Part shown: in pieces, positions 8,801 through 17,700 of the stretch
Numbering within the stretch: the first letter of the stretch is position 1
Layout: the number at the start of each line of letters is the position of its first letter
Source: Desulfoluna sp.
GTDB lineage: Bacteria; Desulfobacterota; Desulfobacteria; Desulfobacterales; Desulfolunaceae
Direction of reading: 5' to 3'
Assembly (NCBI RefSeq): GCF_030145185.1
Contig: NZ_JAQYWB010000044.1
Coordinates: 1 to 51,209, forward strand
Length of the DNA: 51,209 bases
Notes under the pieces: generated by a model
Told to the model about the DNA's origin: nothing
Databases searched by the model: none
The model's input: only the letters and a program-made list of their open reading frames with translations
Made by a program: the position numbers and the translations under genes

Positions 8801-8985
8801 CGCGTTCATCCTTGGCGGCCCCCCAACATGTGGAAGGCCTGTATAAATCCAGTCAATAAGGTGGCCTTTCGTGAACCACATGTTTTTTTGAAAAACCCAT
8901 TTTCGTGCGAGCTCACCACCCGTACGCCCCTCTTTCTATGCCGGAAAAAAGGCGAAAAATCAAATGGCAATCGGGTCCGGTGGCG

Positions 8986-11661
8986 TTATCCTTTGCGATA
9001 TCGACAGGCAAAGGCGAGCTCGTCTTCTCTGTCGTGAAGTGTTCCGTCGAGTTTTGCGGCCAGTGTTTTTTCCAGGATCTGGCTGTACAGGGGGCCGGGT
9101 TTTAATCCCAACTCCTTAAGGTCTCTACCCATGATGGAAAGGGAGACATGGCGCAGCTGGCTCATGTAATGGGAGATCGCTTTTTTGATCTCTTCATTGG
9201 CCGATATTGCCATGACGTAGAGGAGCAGCTCCGTTTTCAAGGGCGCGAGTTGTCGGTGCAGATCGCTGTTTGAGGCCGGCAGGCTGTGGGTAAGCCAGAG
9301 GTAGACGCCTCGGGCATGGAATCGGTCTTCGGTGAGGAGCTTACGGTGTTTGGGGGCCAGCATGAGACGTTTAGCGACCACCTCGGAGACGTTCCGGTCA
9401 CAGGGGGCCAGAAGGGTCAGGAAATAGATGACCCAGCGTTCAATGGGTTCGTCGGTGTACATAAGATCATGCCAGGCCAGGACTTTTTTGGCTTCATCCA
9501 GCTGGGCGATGAGGTCGTTGTGTCGTGAGATGCCGGGGTGGATGATTTCCATGAGGCCCAGATCGAAAATTCGAAGAATGGCCGGAATGGGGTTCTCCTC
9601 CTCGAGGATCTGCTTGAATTCGTTAAAAACCCGCAGGCCGCCCAACTCGCGGAATACATCGAGATGGATGGCATTTTTGATCATCTCATGGGTCACCTTG
9701 CCGATGGTGAAGCCAAATCGCTGCTCGAATTTGATGGCTCGAAAGACCCGGGTGGGGTCCTCCACAAAACTTAAGTTGTGGAGGATGCGAATCCGCTTTT
9801 CCTTGATATCCCGCTGGCCGTTGAAAAAATCGGTGAGGGTACCGAACCCTTCGGGGTCCAGCCGGATGGCCAGGGTGTTGATGGTAAAGTCACGTCGATA
9901 CAGGTCGAGTTTGATGGAGCTGGTCTCCACCTCCGGCAGAGCCGCCGGTGAGGGATAATATTCCATGCGGGAGGTGGCCACATCCACCTTGAACCCGTTG
10001 GGGAAGATGATCACCGAGGTGCCGAATTTGGTGTAGGTGTTGATCCGGGCCCCCATTCTTTCGGCAAAGGCTTTGGCAAAGGTGATGCCGTCGCCTTCGA
10101 TGACAATGTCTATGTCATCATTTTTCCGACGTAAAAGCAGGTCCCGGACAAACCCGCCCACCACATAGACCCCGAATCCCATGGCGTGGGCCACGGTTCC
10201 AATTTCTTTTAGAAGATCGAGGACCTCCCGGCTGAGCCGTTCCCTCATCAAAGAGAGCAGGGGCTTTTGTTTCGGGTAGTGGGGCTCCAGGCCCATGGCG
10301 TCGCTTTCAGGGCGGGCGTGTTCTTTGCTGTAGACCAGCAGGTTGAGCAGGTCGGTACGGGTGACCACCCCGACCACGCGTTCATTCTCAATGATGGGCA
10401 GAAGCCGTTGCTTGTTGCCGATGATCCGGTCCACCAGGGTGTTGAAGTCGGTGTCCGGGGCGGCCGTGGCCACGGAGGAGGACATGAAGTCCTGAACGGG
10501 GCAGGCTCCCAGGTTATGGGAAAGGGCCCGTTCGATTACCTGTCGGGTGATGAAGCCCAGCAGTGTTTCACTCTCGTCATCAAAGGTCGTGACCACCAGG
10601 GCATTGATATTGTAGCGCGTCAGGAGACGTGATGCCTCGGAAAGAGGAAGGAGCGGGGCGGTGGAGATCGCCGGAGAGCTCATGAGCTGACGCGCCGTCC
10701 TGATGGGTTTGACCAGAACGGGGAGAAGGGCGCCCAGTTTCTCTTCCACCTGGGCCAGGGGCATGTTCCGGACGGAAGCTGACGCGGCAAAGGCATGGCC
10801 ACCGCCGCCCAATTCGGCCATAATGGTTCCGCAGTCCACTTCAGGCAGGCAGCTTCGGGCTATCACATGGATGCGGTTTCCCATCGCCGCCAGGACGAAA
10901 AGAACCCCCAGGCTCTCCATGCGCATCATTTTCTGCACCAGCAGGGCGAGGTCCGGAAGGTACTCTTCCAGGGCCAGGGAGACCAGGGTGATCTCTACCC
11001 CGTTGACCATGCGGCGTTCGGCTCTGTGCAGCATCTCGTTGATGAGGGCCACCTGGGCCGGGTCCAGCTCCTTGGCAATGAGGCTTGAGACGATGTCCAG
11101 GTTGGCCCCGCTGGATACGAGCCAGGCTGCGGCCTGAAAATCTTCCGGGGTGGTGGATGAATAGCTGAAAGAGCCCGTGTCCTCATAAATCCCCAGACAG
11201 ATAATAGTGGCCTCTTCTTTGGTGAGGGGGATGCCTTTCTCCTGAAGGCGGGTCGTCAGGATGGTGGCGGTGGCCCCCACCGGGCGGATGATCTCAAATT
11301 CTCCCTTGAGGTCCTCCGGCTGGTCCGGGTGGTGGTCAAAGATGTGAATTTCAGGGGCGTGCTCTTTAATAATGGCGGCCACTTCGCCTAAACGGGAGAG
11401 GTCCCGTGTATCGACAAGCACCACACGAGCCACTTTTTCACCGGCAATATCCGCGATCCGTTTCATATTGAAGAGATAGAGCAGAGAGCTGATGAAAAAA
11501 TTTTTCAGGTTTTTCTTTTCTCCAGCATTGGGAAGGACCACCACGGAGTCGGGGTAGAGCTTATGGGCGGCCAGCACCGATGAAATGCCGTCAAAGTCGG
11601 CGTTGATGTGGGTGGTGATGACGGTTAAGCCGTCATGATTGGGTTTGTTGGTCTCGGGCAC
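8986..11661 (-). CDS. DHH-CBS-tRNA nucleotidyltransferase fusion (CCA- or A-adding)
   Basis: An 891-residue multidomain enzyme. Residues 1-310 are a DHH/DHHA1 phosphoesterase module with HINADFDG, VDTRD, IFDHH and GGGGHAFAAS. Two CBS domains span roughly 325-440. The C-terminal half is a class II tRNA nucleotidyltransferase/poly(A) polymerase: GGFVRDLLL with DDIDIVIEGD near 490-510, then RRDFTINTLA and EDPTRVFRAIKFEQRFGF. The fusion is known in Desulfobacterota and Aquificae, where it matures or repairs tRNA 3' ends. Whether it adds CCA or only A cannot be decided here. It starts at GTG behind AAGGGGA. The DHH motifs look intact, so an exonuclease or phosphodiesterase activity is plausible. 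Confidence 0.9.
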   Translation of the reverse strand: MPETNKPNHDGLTVITTHINADFDGISSVLAAHKLYPDSVVVLPNAGEKKNLKNFFISSLLYLFNMKRIADIAGEKVARVVLVDTRDLSRLGEVAAIIKEHAPEIHIFDHHPDQPEDLKGEFEIIRPVGATATILTTRLQEKGIPLTKEEATIICLGIYEDTGSFSYSSTTPEDFQAAAWLVSSGANLDIVSSLIAKELDPAQVALINEMLHRAERRMVNGVEITLVSLALEEYLPDLALLVQKMMRMESLGVLFVLAAMGNRIHVIARSCLPEVDCGTIMAELGGGGHAFAASASVRNMPLAQVEEKLGALLPVLVKPIRTARQLMSSPAISTAPLLPLSEASRLLTRYNINALVVTTFDDESETLLGFITRQVIERALSHNLGACPVQDFMSSSVATAAPDTDFNTLVDRIIGNKQRLLPIIENERVVGVVTRTDLLNLLVYSKEHARPESDAMGLEPHYPKQKPLLSLMRERLSREVLDLLKEIGTVAHAMGFGVYVVGGFVRDLLLRRKNDDIDIVIEGDGITFAKAFAERMGARINTYTKFGTSVIIFPNGFKVDVATSRMEYYPSPAALPEVETSSIKLDLYRRDFTINTLAIRLDPEGFGTLTDFFNGQRDIKEKRIRILHNLSFVEDPTRVFRAIKFEQRFGFTIGKVTHEMIKNAIHLDVFRELGGLRVFNEFKQILEEENPIPAILRIFDLGLMEIIHPGISRHNDLIAQLDEAKKVLAWHDLMYTDEPIERWVIYFLTLLAPCDRNVSEVVAKRLMLAPKHRKLLTEDRFHARGVYLWLTHSLPASNSDLHRQLAPLKTELLLYVMAISANEEIKKAISHYMSQLRHVSLSIMGRDLKELGLKPGPLYSQILEKTLAAKLDGTLHDREDELAFACRYRKG

Positions 11662-12020
11662 GGTTTCCCCTTATGGATGTCTGTGATGGCTGGAAAAAGA
11701 TCCGGAGTCCTTTGTTTTCTTCCCGACAGCAGAGGGCTTACAGCGGCAGGCTGTTGGGCCAGGAGCCCTTGCTTTTTTGCGTTCATGTCCGGTGTGCACA
11801 TGAAAGGTCCCTTTAAAGGCGCGGGGCTTTGGCGTATACTGAGGCATTACGGCCGCACTTTTTTGGGATCGCCTTATCAGTTGCCTTGAAATAGCGCCAA
11901 AAATTTGTTTAGCTTCGCGGGTCGAGATCCGCTGAGCATGATATAACCAAGTGCCTCCTTCAGGTCAAGGCTGCTGCTGAGTGCCCATGACCTTATATAG
12001 ATTATAATCAAGGATGTTTC
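11662..12020. other. divergent intergenic region with an orphan hairpin
   Basis: This lies between the divergent nucleotidyltransferase and radical SAM genes and must carry both promoters. A TATAAT at 12003-12008 lacks a matching -35 and sits too close to the ATG to be convincing. The arms AGGGCT (11733-11738) and AGCCCT (11764-11769), followed by six T, resemble a plus-strand terminator with no gene before it. Confidence 0.35.
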
Positions 12021-12959
12021 ATGACTGAAGAATCGTATAGCTACCTTTTTGGACCCGTACCCTCCCGTCGTCTTGGCCTCTCCCTGGGGGTCGATCTGGT
12101 GCCTTCGAAAACCTGTTCTCTGGACTGCGTATACTGTGAGAGCGGTGCCACCACGAAGCTTACGGTGAAGCGGTCTTCCCTGGTGCCGAAAGACGCGGTG
12201 ATGGCGGAAATTGATCGTTATTTCGACGCCCATGAGCCCCCGGACGCCGTGACCTTTTCCGGGGCGGGGGAACCCACCCTGCACGCGGATATCGGAGAGA
12301 TTGCGGCTTACATCAAAGCGCGTTGTCCCGGGGTTCGCCTGGTGCTCCTTACCAACGGGACCCTCTTTGACCGTGAAGATGTAAGGCGTGATGCGTCCCG
12401 GATGGATCTTGTCATTGCCGATTATGACGCAGCAGACAAGTCGGTGTTCAAGGCCCTGAATCGCCCCCACCCTTCCCTGGACCCTGAAAAGATGGCCGAG
12501 GGCCTCGTGGCCTTTCGAGATGAGTTTGATGGCGAGTTGTGGCTTGAGGTATTTATTGTCCCCGGGGTGAACGATGACAAGGCCGAGGTGGCGCGTATTG
12601 CCGAGGTTGTGAAACGTATCGGGCCGGATCGGGTCCAGGTCAATACCCTGGATCGCCCCGGGACAGAGCCCTGGGTGACACCTGCAGATGAAGAGACCCT
12701 CCAGTCCGTGACAGCAGCCCTTGGGTTCGGAGAGGTGATCGGGGCGTATCGCGGCCGTGTGGCGTCTGGAGAGAGTGAAATGGATGTTTCCCTGCAGATT
12801 CTCGGGATGGTCAAGCGGCGTCCCTGTACAATCGAGGATCTTGAGGAAAGTCTTGGAATGGCCCGCGTTTTGGTTGAAGATTCACTTACGGCGTTGATGG
12901 CGGCAGGTCGTATTCAAGAGGAATCTCAGGCGCGTGGAGTTTTTTACAAGCCATTGTAA
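12021..12959 (+). CDS. radical SAM protein (COG0731-like Fe-S oxidoreductase)
   Basis: A 312-residue radical SAM enzyme. The [4Fe-4S] ligands are Cys32, Cys36 and Cys39 in TCSLDCVYCE. The family opening FGPVPSRRLGLSLGVDLVP, SAM-binding TFSGAGEPTLH and LLTNGTL are all present, matching the wyosine-base-like group of COG0731. The C-terminal 60 residues resemble a small winged helix (ILGMVKRRPCTIEDL). The substrate of this bacterial group is not established. AAGGA precedes the ATG by six bases. It is transcribed divergently from the nucleotidyltransferase gene. Confidence 0.85.
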   Translation: MTEESYSYLFGPVPSRRLGLSLGVDLVPSKTCSLDCVYCESGATTKLTVKRSSLVPKDAVMAEIDRYFDAHEPPDAVTFSGAGEPTLHADIGEIAAYIKARCPGVRLVLLTNGTLFDREDVRRDASRMDLVIADYDAADKSVFKALNRPHPSLDPEKMAEGLVAFRDEFDGELWLEVFIVPGVNDDKAEVARIAEVVKRIGPDRVQVNTLDRPGTEPWVTPADEETLQSVTAALGFGEVIGAYRGRVASGESEMDVSLQILGMVKRRPCTIEDLEESLGMARVLVEDSLTALMAAGRIQEESQARGVFYKPL

Positions 12960-13102
12960 AGCGATGATATATTAAAAATTCATTGATAAAATGGGTGAAA
13001 ACATTTAATGAAGTCATAATAATAAGTCGTTTTTCTGAATTGTCTTTTCAGGAATCGTGCTTGCATGACGGGGGTTGTTTTCGTAGCTGCCCTTAACTTA
13101 AA

Positions 13103-13206
13103 GCCCCTCCAACAGTTATAGGGGCACACCCTGCGATGTACCTGTCCTGGCCATTCTAACCATACGGCCTTTTCAACGTCACGCAATGCCTGTATTCAGG
13201 GCATTA
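13103..13206. other. two hairpins upstream of pilC
   Basis: GCCCCT (13103-13108) pairs with AGGGGC (13120-13125), and AATGCC pairs with GGCATT in the span ending at 13206. Neither has a T run. They may be a transcript-end or leader structure; the function is unknown. Confidence 0.3.
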
Positions 13207-13246
13207 GGATGCCAACCCGTTCTCCAGTTTTCGTAGGAGGTTGATG

Positions 13247-14455
13247 ATGCCTGTTTATCTCTGGGAAGGGAAGAACAGAAAGAACGAAACCCGCAAAGGG
13301 GAAATGGAAGCGCGCAGTGAAGAGGTGGTCCGTGCCAACCTCACACGCATGCGGATAGCACCGACCAAGGTTAAGCAGAAGCCGAAAGATATTCTTGAGA
13401 ACATCACCTTCCTTCAGCCCAAAGTGACGGAAAATGATGTGATTATTTTTGCGCGACAGTTCTCTACCATGATCGATGCGGGCCTCCCGATTATTCAATG
13501 TCTTGAAATATTGATGAATCAGCAGGAAAACCCCACCTTTAAAAAAGCGATAAAAATGATTAAAGGCGATGTGGAAGGAGGGCAGACCTTTGCAGCCGCC
13601 CTGAAGAAGCATCCCAAACTCTTTGACACCCTTTTTGTCAATATGGTGGCCGCCGGTGAGGCCGGAGGTATTCTTGATATCATCTTGAGGCGTCTTTCCA
13701 ATTATATGGAAAAGATGATGAAACTCAAGCGTCAGGTGAAAGGGGCCATGACCTACCCGATCGTTACCATCCTTATTTCCATTGTGGTGGTGGGGGTGAT
13801 TCTGGTCTTTGTTATCCCCACCTTCACCGAGATGTTTTCGAATTTTAACGCAGCGCTGCCTATGCCGACTCAGGTCGTCATTGGCATGAGTGACTTTGTC
13901 CGGAGTAAAATTCTTTATATTCTGGGGGGGATTGTTCTTGCTGTGATCTCCTTTAAGCAACTCGGTCGAACGGTCAAGGGACGCAAACTCATCGATCAGA
14001 CCTTCTTGAAGGTGCCTGTGTTTGGCATGCTGATTCGTAAAGTGGCGGTTTCCAAGTTTACCCGGACCATGGGGACCATGCTCAACTCCGGCGTGGCCAT
14101 TCTCGATGCCTTGGATATTGTGGCCAAAACCTCTGGCAACGTGGTGATTGAAGAGTCTATCTATGAAGTTCGAGCCGGGATTTCCGAGGGCCGCACCATG
14201 GCCGACCCCTTGATTGAAAGCGGTATTTTTCCCTCCATGGTCTGCTCCATGATCGCGGTGGGGGAATCCACCGGGGCGCTGGATACCATGCTTGAAAAGA
14301 TTGCGGACTTCTACGATGACGAAGTGGATCAGGCGGTGGAGAACCTGACCGCCTTGATCGAGCCTTTTATGCTGGTGTTTTTGGGGACGGTCATTGGGGG
14401 ACTGGTTATTGCCATGTACCTTCCCATCTTCAAACTGGCCAGTGTCGTGGGGTGA
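13247..14455 (+). CDS. pilC: type IV pilus inner-membrane platform protein PilC
   Basis: PilC (GspF family) is the inner-membrane platform for type IV pilus assembly. The product has 402 residues and two copies of the T2SF domain: residues about 65-190 (FARQFSTMIDAGLPIIQCLE) and about 265-390 (FTRTMGTMLNSGVAILDALD). Three hydrophobic segments lie near 170, 220 and 375. The ATG at 13247 is preferred because TAGGAGG ends six bases before it; two other in-frame starts lie at 13241 and 13244. The stop codon overlaps the pilS start in TGATG. pilB and pilT are not in the window. Confidence 0.93.
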   Translation: MPVYLWEGKNRKNETRKGEMEARSEEVVRANLTRMRIAPTKVKQKPKDILENITFLQPKVTENDVIIFARQFSTMIDAGLPIIQCLEILMNQQENPTFKKAIKMIKGDVEGGQTFAAALKKHPKLFDTLFVNMVAAGEAGGILDIILRRLSNYMEKMMKLKRQVKGAMTYPIVTILISIVVVGVILVFVIPTFTEMFSNFNAALPMPTQVVIGMSDFVRSKILYILGGIVLAVISFKQLGRTVKGRKLIDQTFLKVPVFGMLIRKVAVSKFTRTMGTMLNSGVAILDALDIVAKTSGNVVIEESIYEVRAGISEGRTMADPLIESGIFPSMVCSMIAVGESTGALDTMLEKIADFYDDEVDQAVENLTALIEPFMLVFLGTVIGGLVIAMYLPIFKLASVVG

Positions 14456-15825
14456 TGTCGAAGAAGACGGTTTATTCGACCGAGACCGGGGACAGCGTCT
14501 CTGATACCCCGGGACAGCAAGCCCGAATGGGCATGGAGCATGTGAGAAAACTCAGATGGTTGATGCTCTCTCGGACTTTGTTTGCCCTGCTGACCCTGGG
14601 GGCGACCCTTGTTTATCGCATTGGAGAAAATTTATCGTTTTTTGTGGAACCCCTCACCTCTCTTTATGTGGTGGCGGGGTTTGTTTTTTTGGGGAATCTG
14701 TTGTATCTGGCGGTTTTTCGCTGGTTTAAGCATGATGCGGCCTTTGGGGGCGTTCAGATCTTAGGGGATCTCCTCGTGGTCTCCGCGATCGCCTATTTTA
14801 CCGGGCTTTTGTACAGTCCCTTTCTTTTTCTTTATCCCATTGTCATTATCTGCGGGACCATTATTCTGGGGCGGGTCGGGGGGCACTTTACTGCCGCCAT
14901 GGCCTGTATTGCCTTTGGTCTGTTGGTGGATTTGCAGTTTTACGGGATTTTGAGCCCTCCCGGGTTTGAGGTGACTCCCTTTGTCGAAGAGTTGACCTGG
15001 CAGAATGTTTTTTATCGGACCTCGGTGCTTTTTGTTGCCTGTATGGCGACGTCCCTGGTGAGCGGGTATATTGCGGATCAGGAGAGGCGGGCTCGGGCGG
15101 ACCTGGTCGTGATGGAGGAGCAGGTCAAACGGGTGGAAAAGATGGCCGTGATCGGGGAGATGGCAGCCGGCCTGGCCCATGAGATTAAAAACCCCCTGGC
15201 TTCCCTTTCCGGGTCCATTCAGATGCTGAAAGGCGAGAGAGGGTGGGAACCGCATCATGAAAAACTGATGGGGATTGCGGTGCGGGAGGCCGCTCGGCTC
15301 TCGGGGCTGGTGACAGAGTTTTTACTTTTTGCCCGGCCCGGGTCGGGAAATCCAGTTCCCATCATGCTGTCCCGTGCTGTGGAGGAGACGGTGGCCTTGT
15401 TGGAACAGGACCCCAGGCGGGGGCACCATGTGCGGGTGGAAACCCGGATGATGAATCGCCTGACGGTTTTTATGGATGTGGGGCACCTGCGCCAGGTGCT
15501 GCTGAATCTGTTGATCAATGCCACGGAGGCCGTTTCAGAGGATGGAACGGTTGTTTTGACCGGGTACATTAACCCCCCAAAAAAGGTGATCCTCTCGGTG
15601 AAAGACAATGGACAGGGGATTGCCGGGGAGGACGTGAAGCATATTTTTGACCCCTTTTTTACAACAAAAAAGGATGGAACGGGCCTGGGCCTTTCCATCG
15701 TCCACAGGTTGCTGGAAGAGTGCGGTGGCGGGATTCGTGTGAAGAGCCATCCCGGGGAGGGGACGGAGTTTATTCTTTCCCTTCCGTCGGAGCCCGGAGC
15801 CTTTCGGGTTTCATCAACTTCCTGA
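14455..15825 (+). CDS. pilS: PilS-like membrane sensor histidine kinase
   Basis: A 456-residue sensor kinase. About six transmembrane helices occupy residues 30-205, with no large periplasmic domain. The H box AHEIKNPLASLSG carries phospho-acceptor His242. The ATP-binding domain has the N box LLNLLINATEA, VKDNGQGIAG, FDPFFTTKKDGTGLGLSI and the G2 box. Membrane topology and adjacency to pilC fit PilS, the kinase controlling pilin transcription through PilR. No pilR follows; lysS does. The ATG overlaps the pilC stop by one base; a GTG three bases earlier is the alternative. Confidence 0.85.
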   Translation: MSKKTVYSTETGDSVSDTPGQQARMGMEHVRKLRWLMLSRTLFALLTLGATLVYRIGENLSFFVEPLTSLYVVAGFVFLGNLLYLAVFRWFKHDAAFGGVQILGDLLVVSAIAYFTGLLYSPFLFLYPIVIICGTIILGRVGGHFTAAMACIAFGLLVDLQFYGILSPPGFEVTPFVEELTWQNVFYRTSVLFVACMATSLVSGYIADQERRARADLVVMEEQVKRVEKMAVIGEMAAGLAHEIKNPLASLSGSIQMLKGERGWEPHHEKLMGIAVREAARLSGLVTEFLLFARPGSGNPVPIMLSRAVEETVALLEQDPRRGHHVRVETRMMNRLTVFMDVGHLRQVLLNLLINATEAVSEDGTVVLTGYINPPKKVILSVKDNGQGIAGEDVKHIFDPFFTTKKDGTGLGLSIVHRLLEECGGGIRVKSHPGEGTEFILSLPSEPGAFRVSSTS

Positions 15826-15871
15826 CCGCTGTTGACAGGGGCAAACGAAATTGGTTAGGTTAGGGACCTTT

Positions 15872-15954
15872 GGTCAAAGCGAGGGCAAAGATATCTGAAA
15901 GACCCCGTGGTTTCGGGGTTGGGTACGGCCCGGACAGCCGGGTTCGCTTTGGCT
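15872..15954 (+). ncRNA. candidate structured RNA 1 upstream of lysS
   Basis: An 11-bp outer stem pairs GGTCAAAGCGA (15872-15882) with TCGCTTTGGCT (15944-15954), with two G-T pairs. It encloses two hairpins: ACCCCG/CGGGGT (15902-15919) and CCCGG/CCGGG (15929-15942, loop ACAG). The segment GACAGCCGGGTT and an upstream GGGCAAA with GAAA recall class I cyclic-di-GMP (GEMM) riboswitches. The conserved GACGCAAAGCC is missing, so this could be a degenerate or different RNA. Confidence 0.35.
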
Positions 15955-16018
15955 CAGGCGGTGCCAGAATCATGAAATATCTGAAGCAGAGCTTCTGAAC
16001 ATATCAATGACGATGCGA

Positions 16019-16108
16019 CCGTAAAAAAATATGTTGCGAAGGGTCTCCCTTCATAGGGAAGGGCAACCTCGGCATCGGATATGCCGGGGCAGGACTGTTT
16101 TTTTACGG
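16019..16108 (+). ncRNA. candidate structured RNA 2 (three-way junction) before lysS
   Basis: CCGTAAAAAAA (16019-16029) and TTTTTTTACGG (16098-16108) are perfectly complementary over 11 bp. Inside them lie a GTTGC/GCAAC stem capped by CCCTTC/GAAGGG, and a 9-bp hairpin CCTCGGCAT/ATGCCGGGG with loop CGGAT. The lysS ATG follows 27 bp later. It may be a lysS leader or a mobile palindrome. Confidence 0.45.
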
Positions 16109-16135
16109 AGCCATCAATAAAGTGAGCAGCAGAGA

Positions 16136-17623
16136 ATGAGCAAAGAAAGTGCACAGGACGTCGTCGAGCAGAGAAAGGCGAAGAATGAAGAGCTAAGGGG
16201 CAAGGGCATTAATCTTTACCCCAACGATTTGCGGGTGACCCATACCGTTGCCGATCTGAAGGCCTTCATCGAAGCCGAACCGGAGAACACCGGGGAAGAG
16301 GGCGCGGTCTTTACCGTGGCTGGGCGCATGATGGCTATTAACCGCATGGGCAAGTCCTCCTTTGTCCGGTTTCGTGATCGCAGTGGCCTGATGCAGGCCT
16401 TTGTCGCCAAAGACAAGGTCGGGGAAGAGGCGTATGACCTTTTCAAAAAGATGGCTGTTGGCGACTTCCTTGGTTTGACAGGGACCCTGTTTAAGACCCG
16501 GACCGGGGAGTGGACCCTTCAGCCCACCTGCCTCTCTCTTGTGTGCAAGTCTGTGCGCCCTCTGCCTGAAAAATTCCACGGCCTGAAAGATCCCGAGAAA
16601 CGGTATCGCCAGCGTTATGTGGATCTGATCATGAACGACGACGTCAAAGAGATCTTTCGTCGCAGAAGCCGCATGGTTCAGGCCGTTCGTGAGTTCCTGC
16701 TGGAGAGGGACTACCTTGAGGTGGAGACACCCATGATGCAGCCCATCGCCGGCGGCGCCGAAGCCACCCCCTTTGTGACGCATCACCGCGCCCTGGATAT
16801 GGATCTTTACCTGCGTATCGCTCCCGAGCTTTATCTGAAACGTCTTGTGGTGGGTGGCTTCGAGCGTGTGTTCGAGATCAACCGTAACTTCCGGAATGAG
16901 GGGGTCTCCACCCGTCACAACCCGGAGTTTACCATGGTTGAATTTTACCAGGCCTATGCCAACTATGAGGACCTCATGGACCTCACCGAAGAGATGTTTG
17001 CCTTTGTGACGGAGAAAACCACGGGATCTCCTGTGATTGAATATCAGGGCGATACCATCGATTTCGGCAAGGCCTGGCGACGGATTCCCCTGCTGGACTC
17101 CCTGGTGGAGATCGGTGGCGTGGATAAGAATATCCTGAATGACCACAAGGCCCTCCTTGATTTTGCGGACTCCAAGGGCATCCACATCACCAAGGCAGAA
17201 CGCATGGGGAAAGTGCTCACCAAGCTTTTTGATGAGCTGGTGGAACCCAACCTCATTCAGCCCACCTTCATCACCGGGTACCCGGTGGAGGTCTCCCCCC
17301 TGTCTCGCAGAAGCGACGTCAACCCTGAACTCACCGACCGCTTTGAGCTGTTCATTGCCGGACGGGAGATCGCCAACGGTTTTTCCGAATTGAACGATCC
17401 GGAAGACCAGCGGGGTCGTTTCCTTCAGCAGGTGGAGGACAAGGAGGCGGGTAACGAAGAAGCCCACAGCATGGACAGTGATTATATTGAAGCGCTTGAG
17501 TACGGAATGCCTCCCACCGCAGGGGAAGGCATCGGAATCGATCGGCTGGCCATGTTGCTGACCGACGCCGCATCCATTCGAGAGGTGATTCTTTTCCCCT
17601 TGATGAAACGGATTGAAAAGTAG
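16136..17623 (+). CDS. lysS: lysyl-tRNA synthetase, class II
   Basis: Class II LysRS charges tRNA-Lys. The product is 495 residues, normal for the bacterial enzyme. An N-terminal OB-fold anticodon domain covers residues about 55-150. The catalytic domain has motif 1 (FLLERDYLEVETPMMQPIAG), motif 2 (FEINRNFRNEGVSTRHNPEF) and motif 3 (GIGIDRLAMLL). Upstream is a highly structured 310-bp leader and downstream a hairpin terminator, so lysS may be transcribed separately from the lol-bam-lpx cluster. Confidence 0.97.
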   Translation: MSKESAQDVVEQRKAKNEELRGKGINLYPNDLRVTHTVADLKAFIEAEPENTGEEGAVFTVAGRMMAINRMGKSSFVRFRDRSGLMQAFVAKDKVGEEAYDLFKKMAVGDFLGLTGTLFKTRTGEWTLQPTCLSLVCKSVRPLPEKFHGLKDPEKRYRQRYVDLIMNDDVKEIFRRRSRMVQAVREFLLERDYLEVETPMMQPIAGGAEATPFVTHHRALDMDLYLRIAPELYLKRLVVGGFERVFEINRNFRNEGVSTRHNPEFTMVEFYQAYANYEDLMDLTEEMFAFVTEKTTGSPVIEYQGDTIDFGKAWRRIPLLDSLVEIGGVDKNILNDHKALLDFADSKGIHITKAERMGKVLTKLFDELVEPNLIQPTFITGYPVEVSPLSRRSDVNPELTDRFELFIAGREIANGFSELNDPEDQRGRFLQQVEDKEAGNEEAHSMDSDYIEALEYGMPPTAGEGIGIDRLAMLLTDAASIREVILFPLMKRIEK

Positions 17624-17638
17624 CGTACTGACAAGATA

Positions 17639-17673
17639 CCGTCGGTGGGGCAGCGCTCTGCCGACGGTTTTTT
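17639..17673 (+). terminator. Rho-independent terminator after lysS
   Basis: CCGTCGG pairs with CCGACGG, with an inner GGCAG/CTGCC stem as an alternative pairing, and TTTTTT follows. It lies 16 bases after the lysS stop. Confidence 0.7.
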
Positions 17674-17700
17674 AAATACCTCCTGTGAAACGATGGTTGA

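Noticed and set aside
15872-16108. A lysine riboswitch or T-box controlling lysS
   Set aside because: No T-box consensus and no five-helix lysine-riboswitch core can be recognised; the folds seen are simple three-way junctions.
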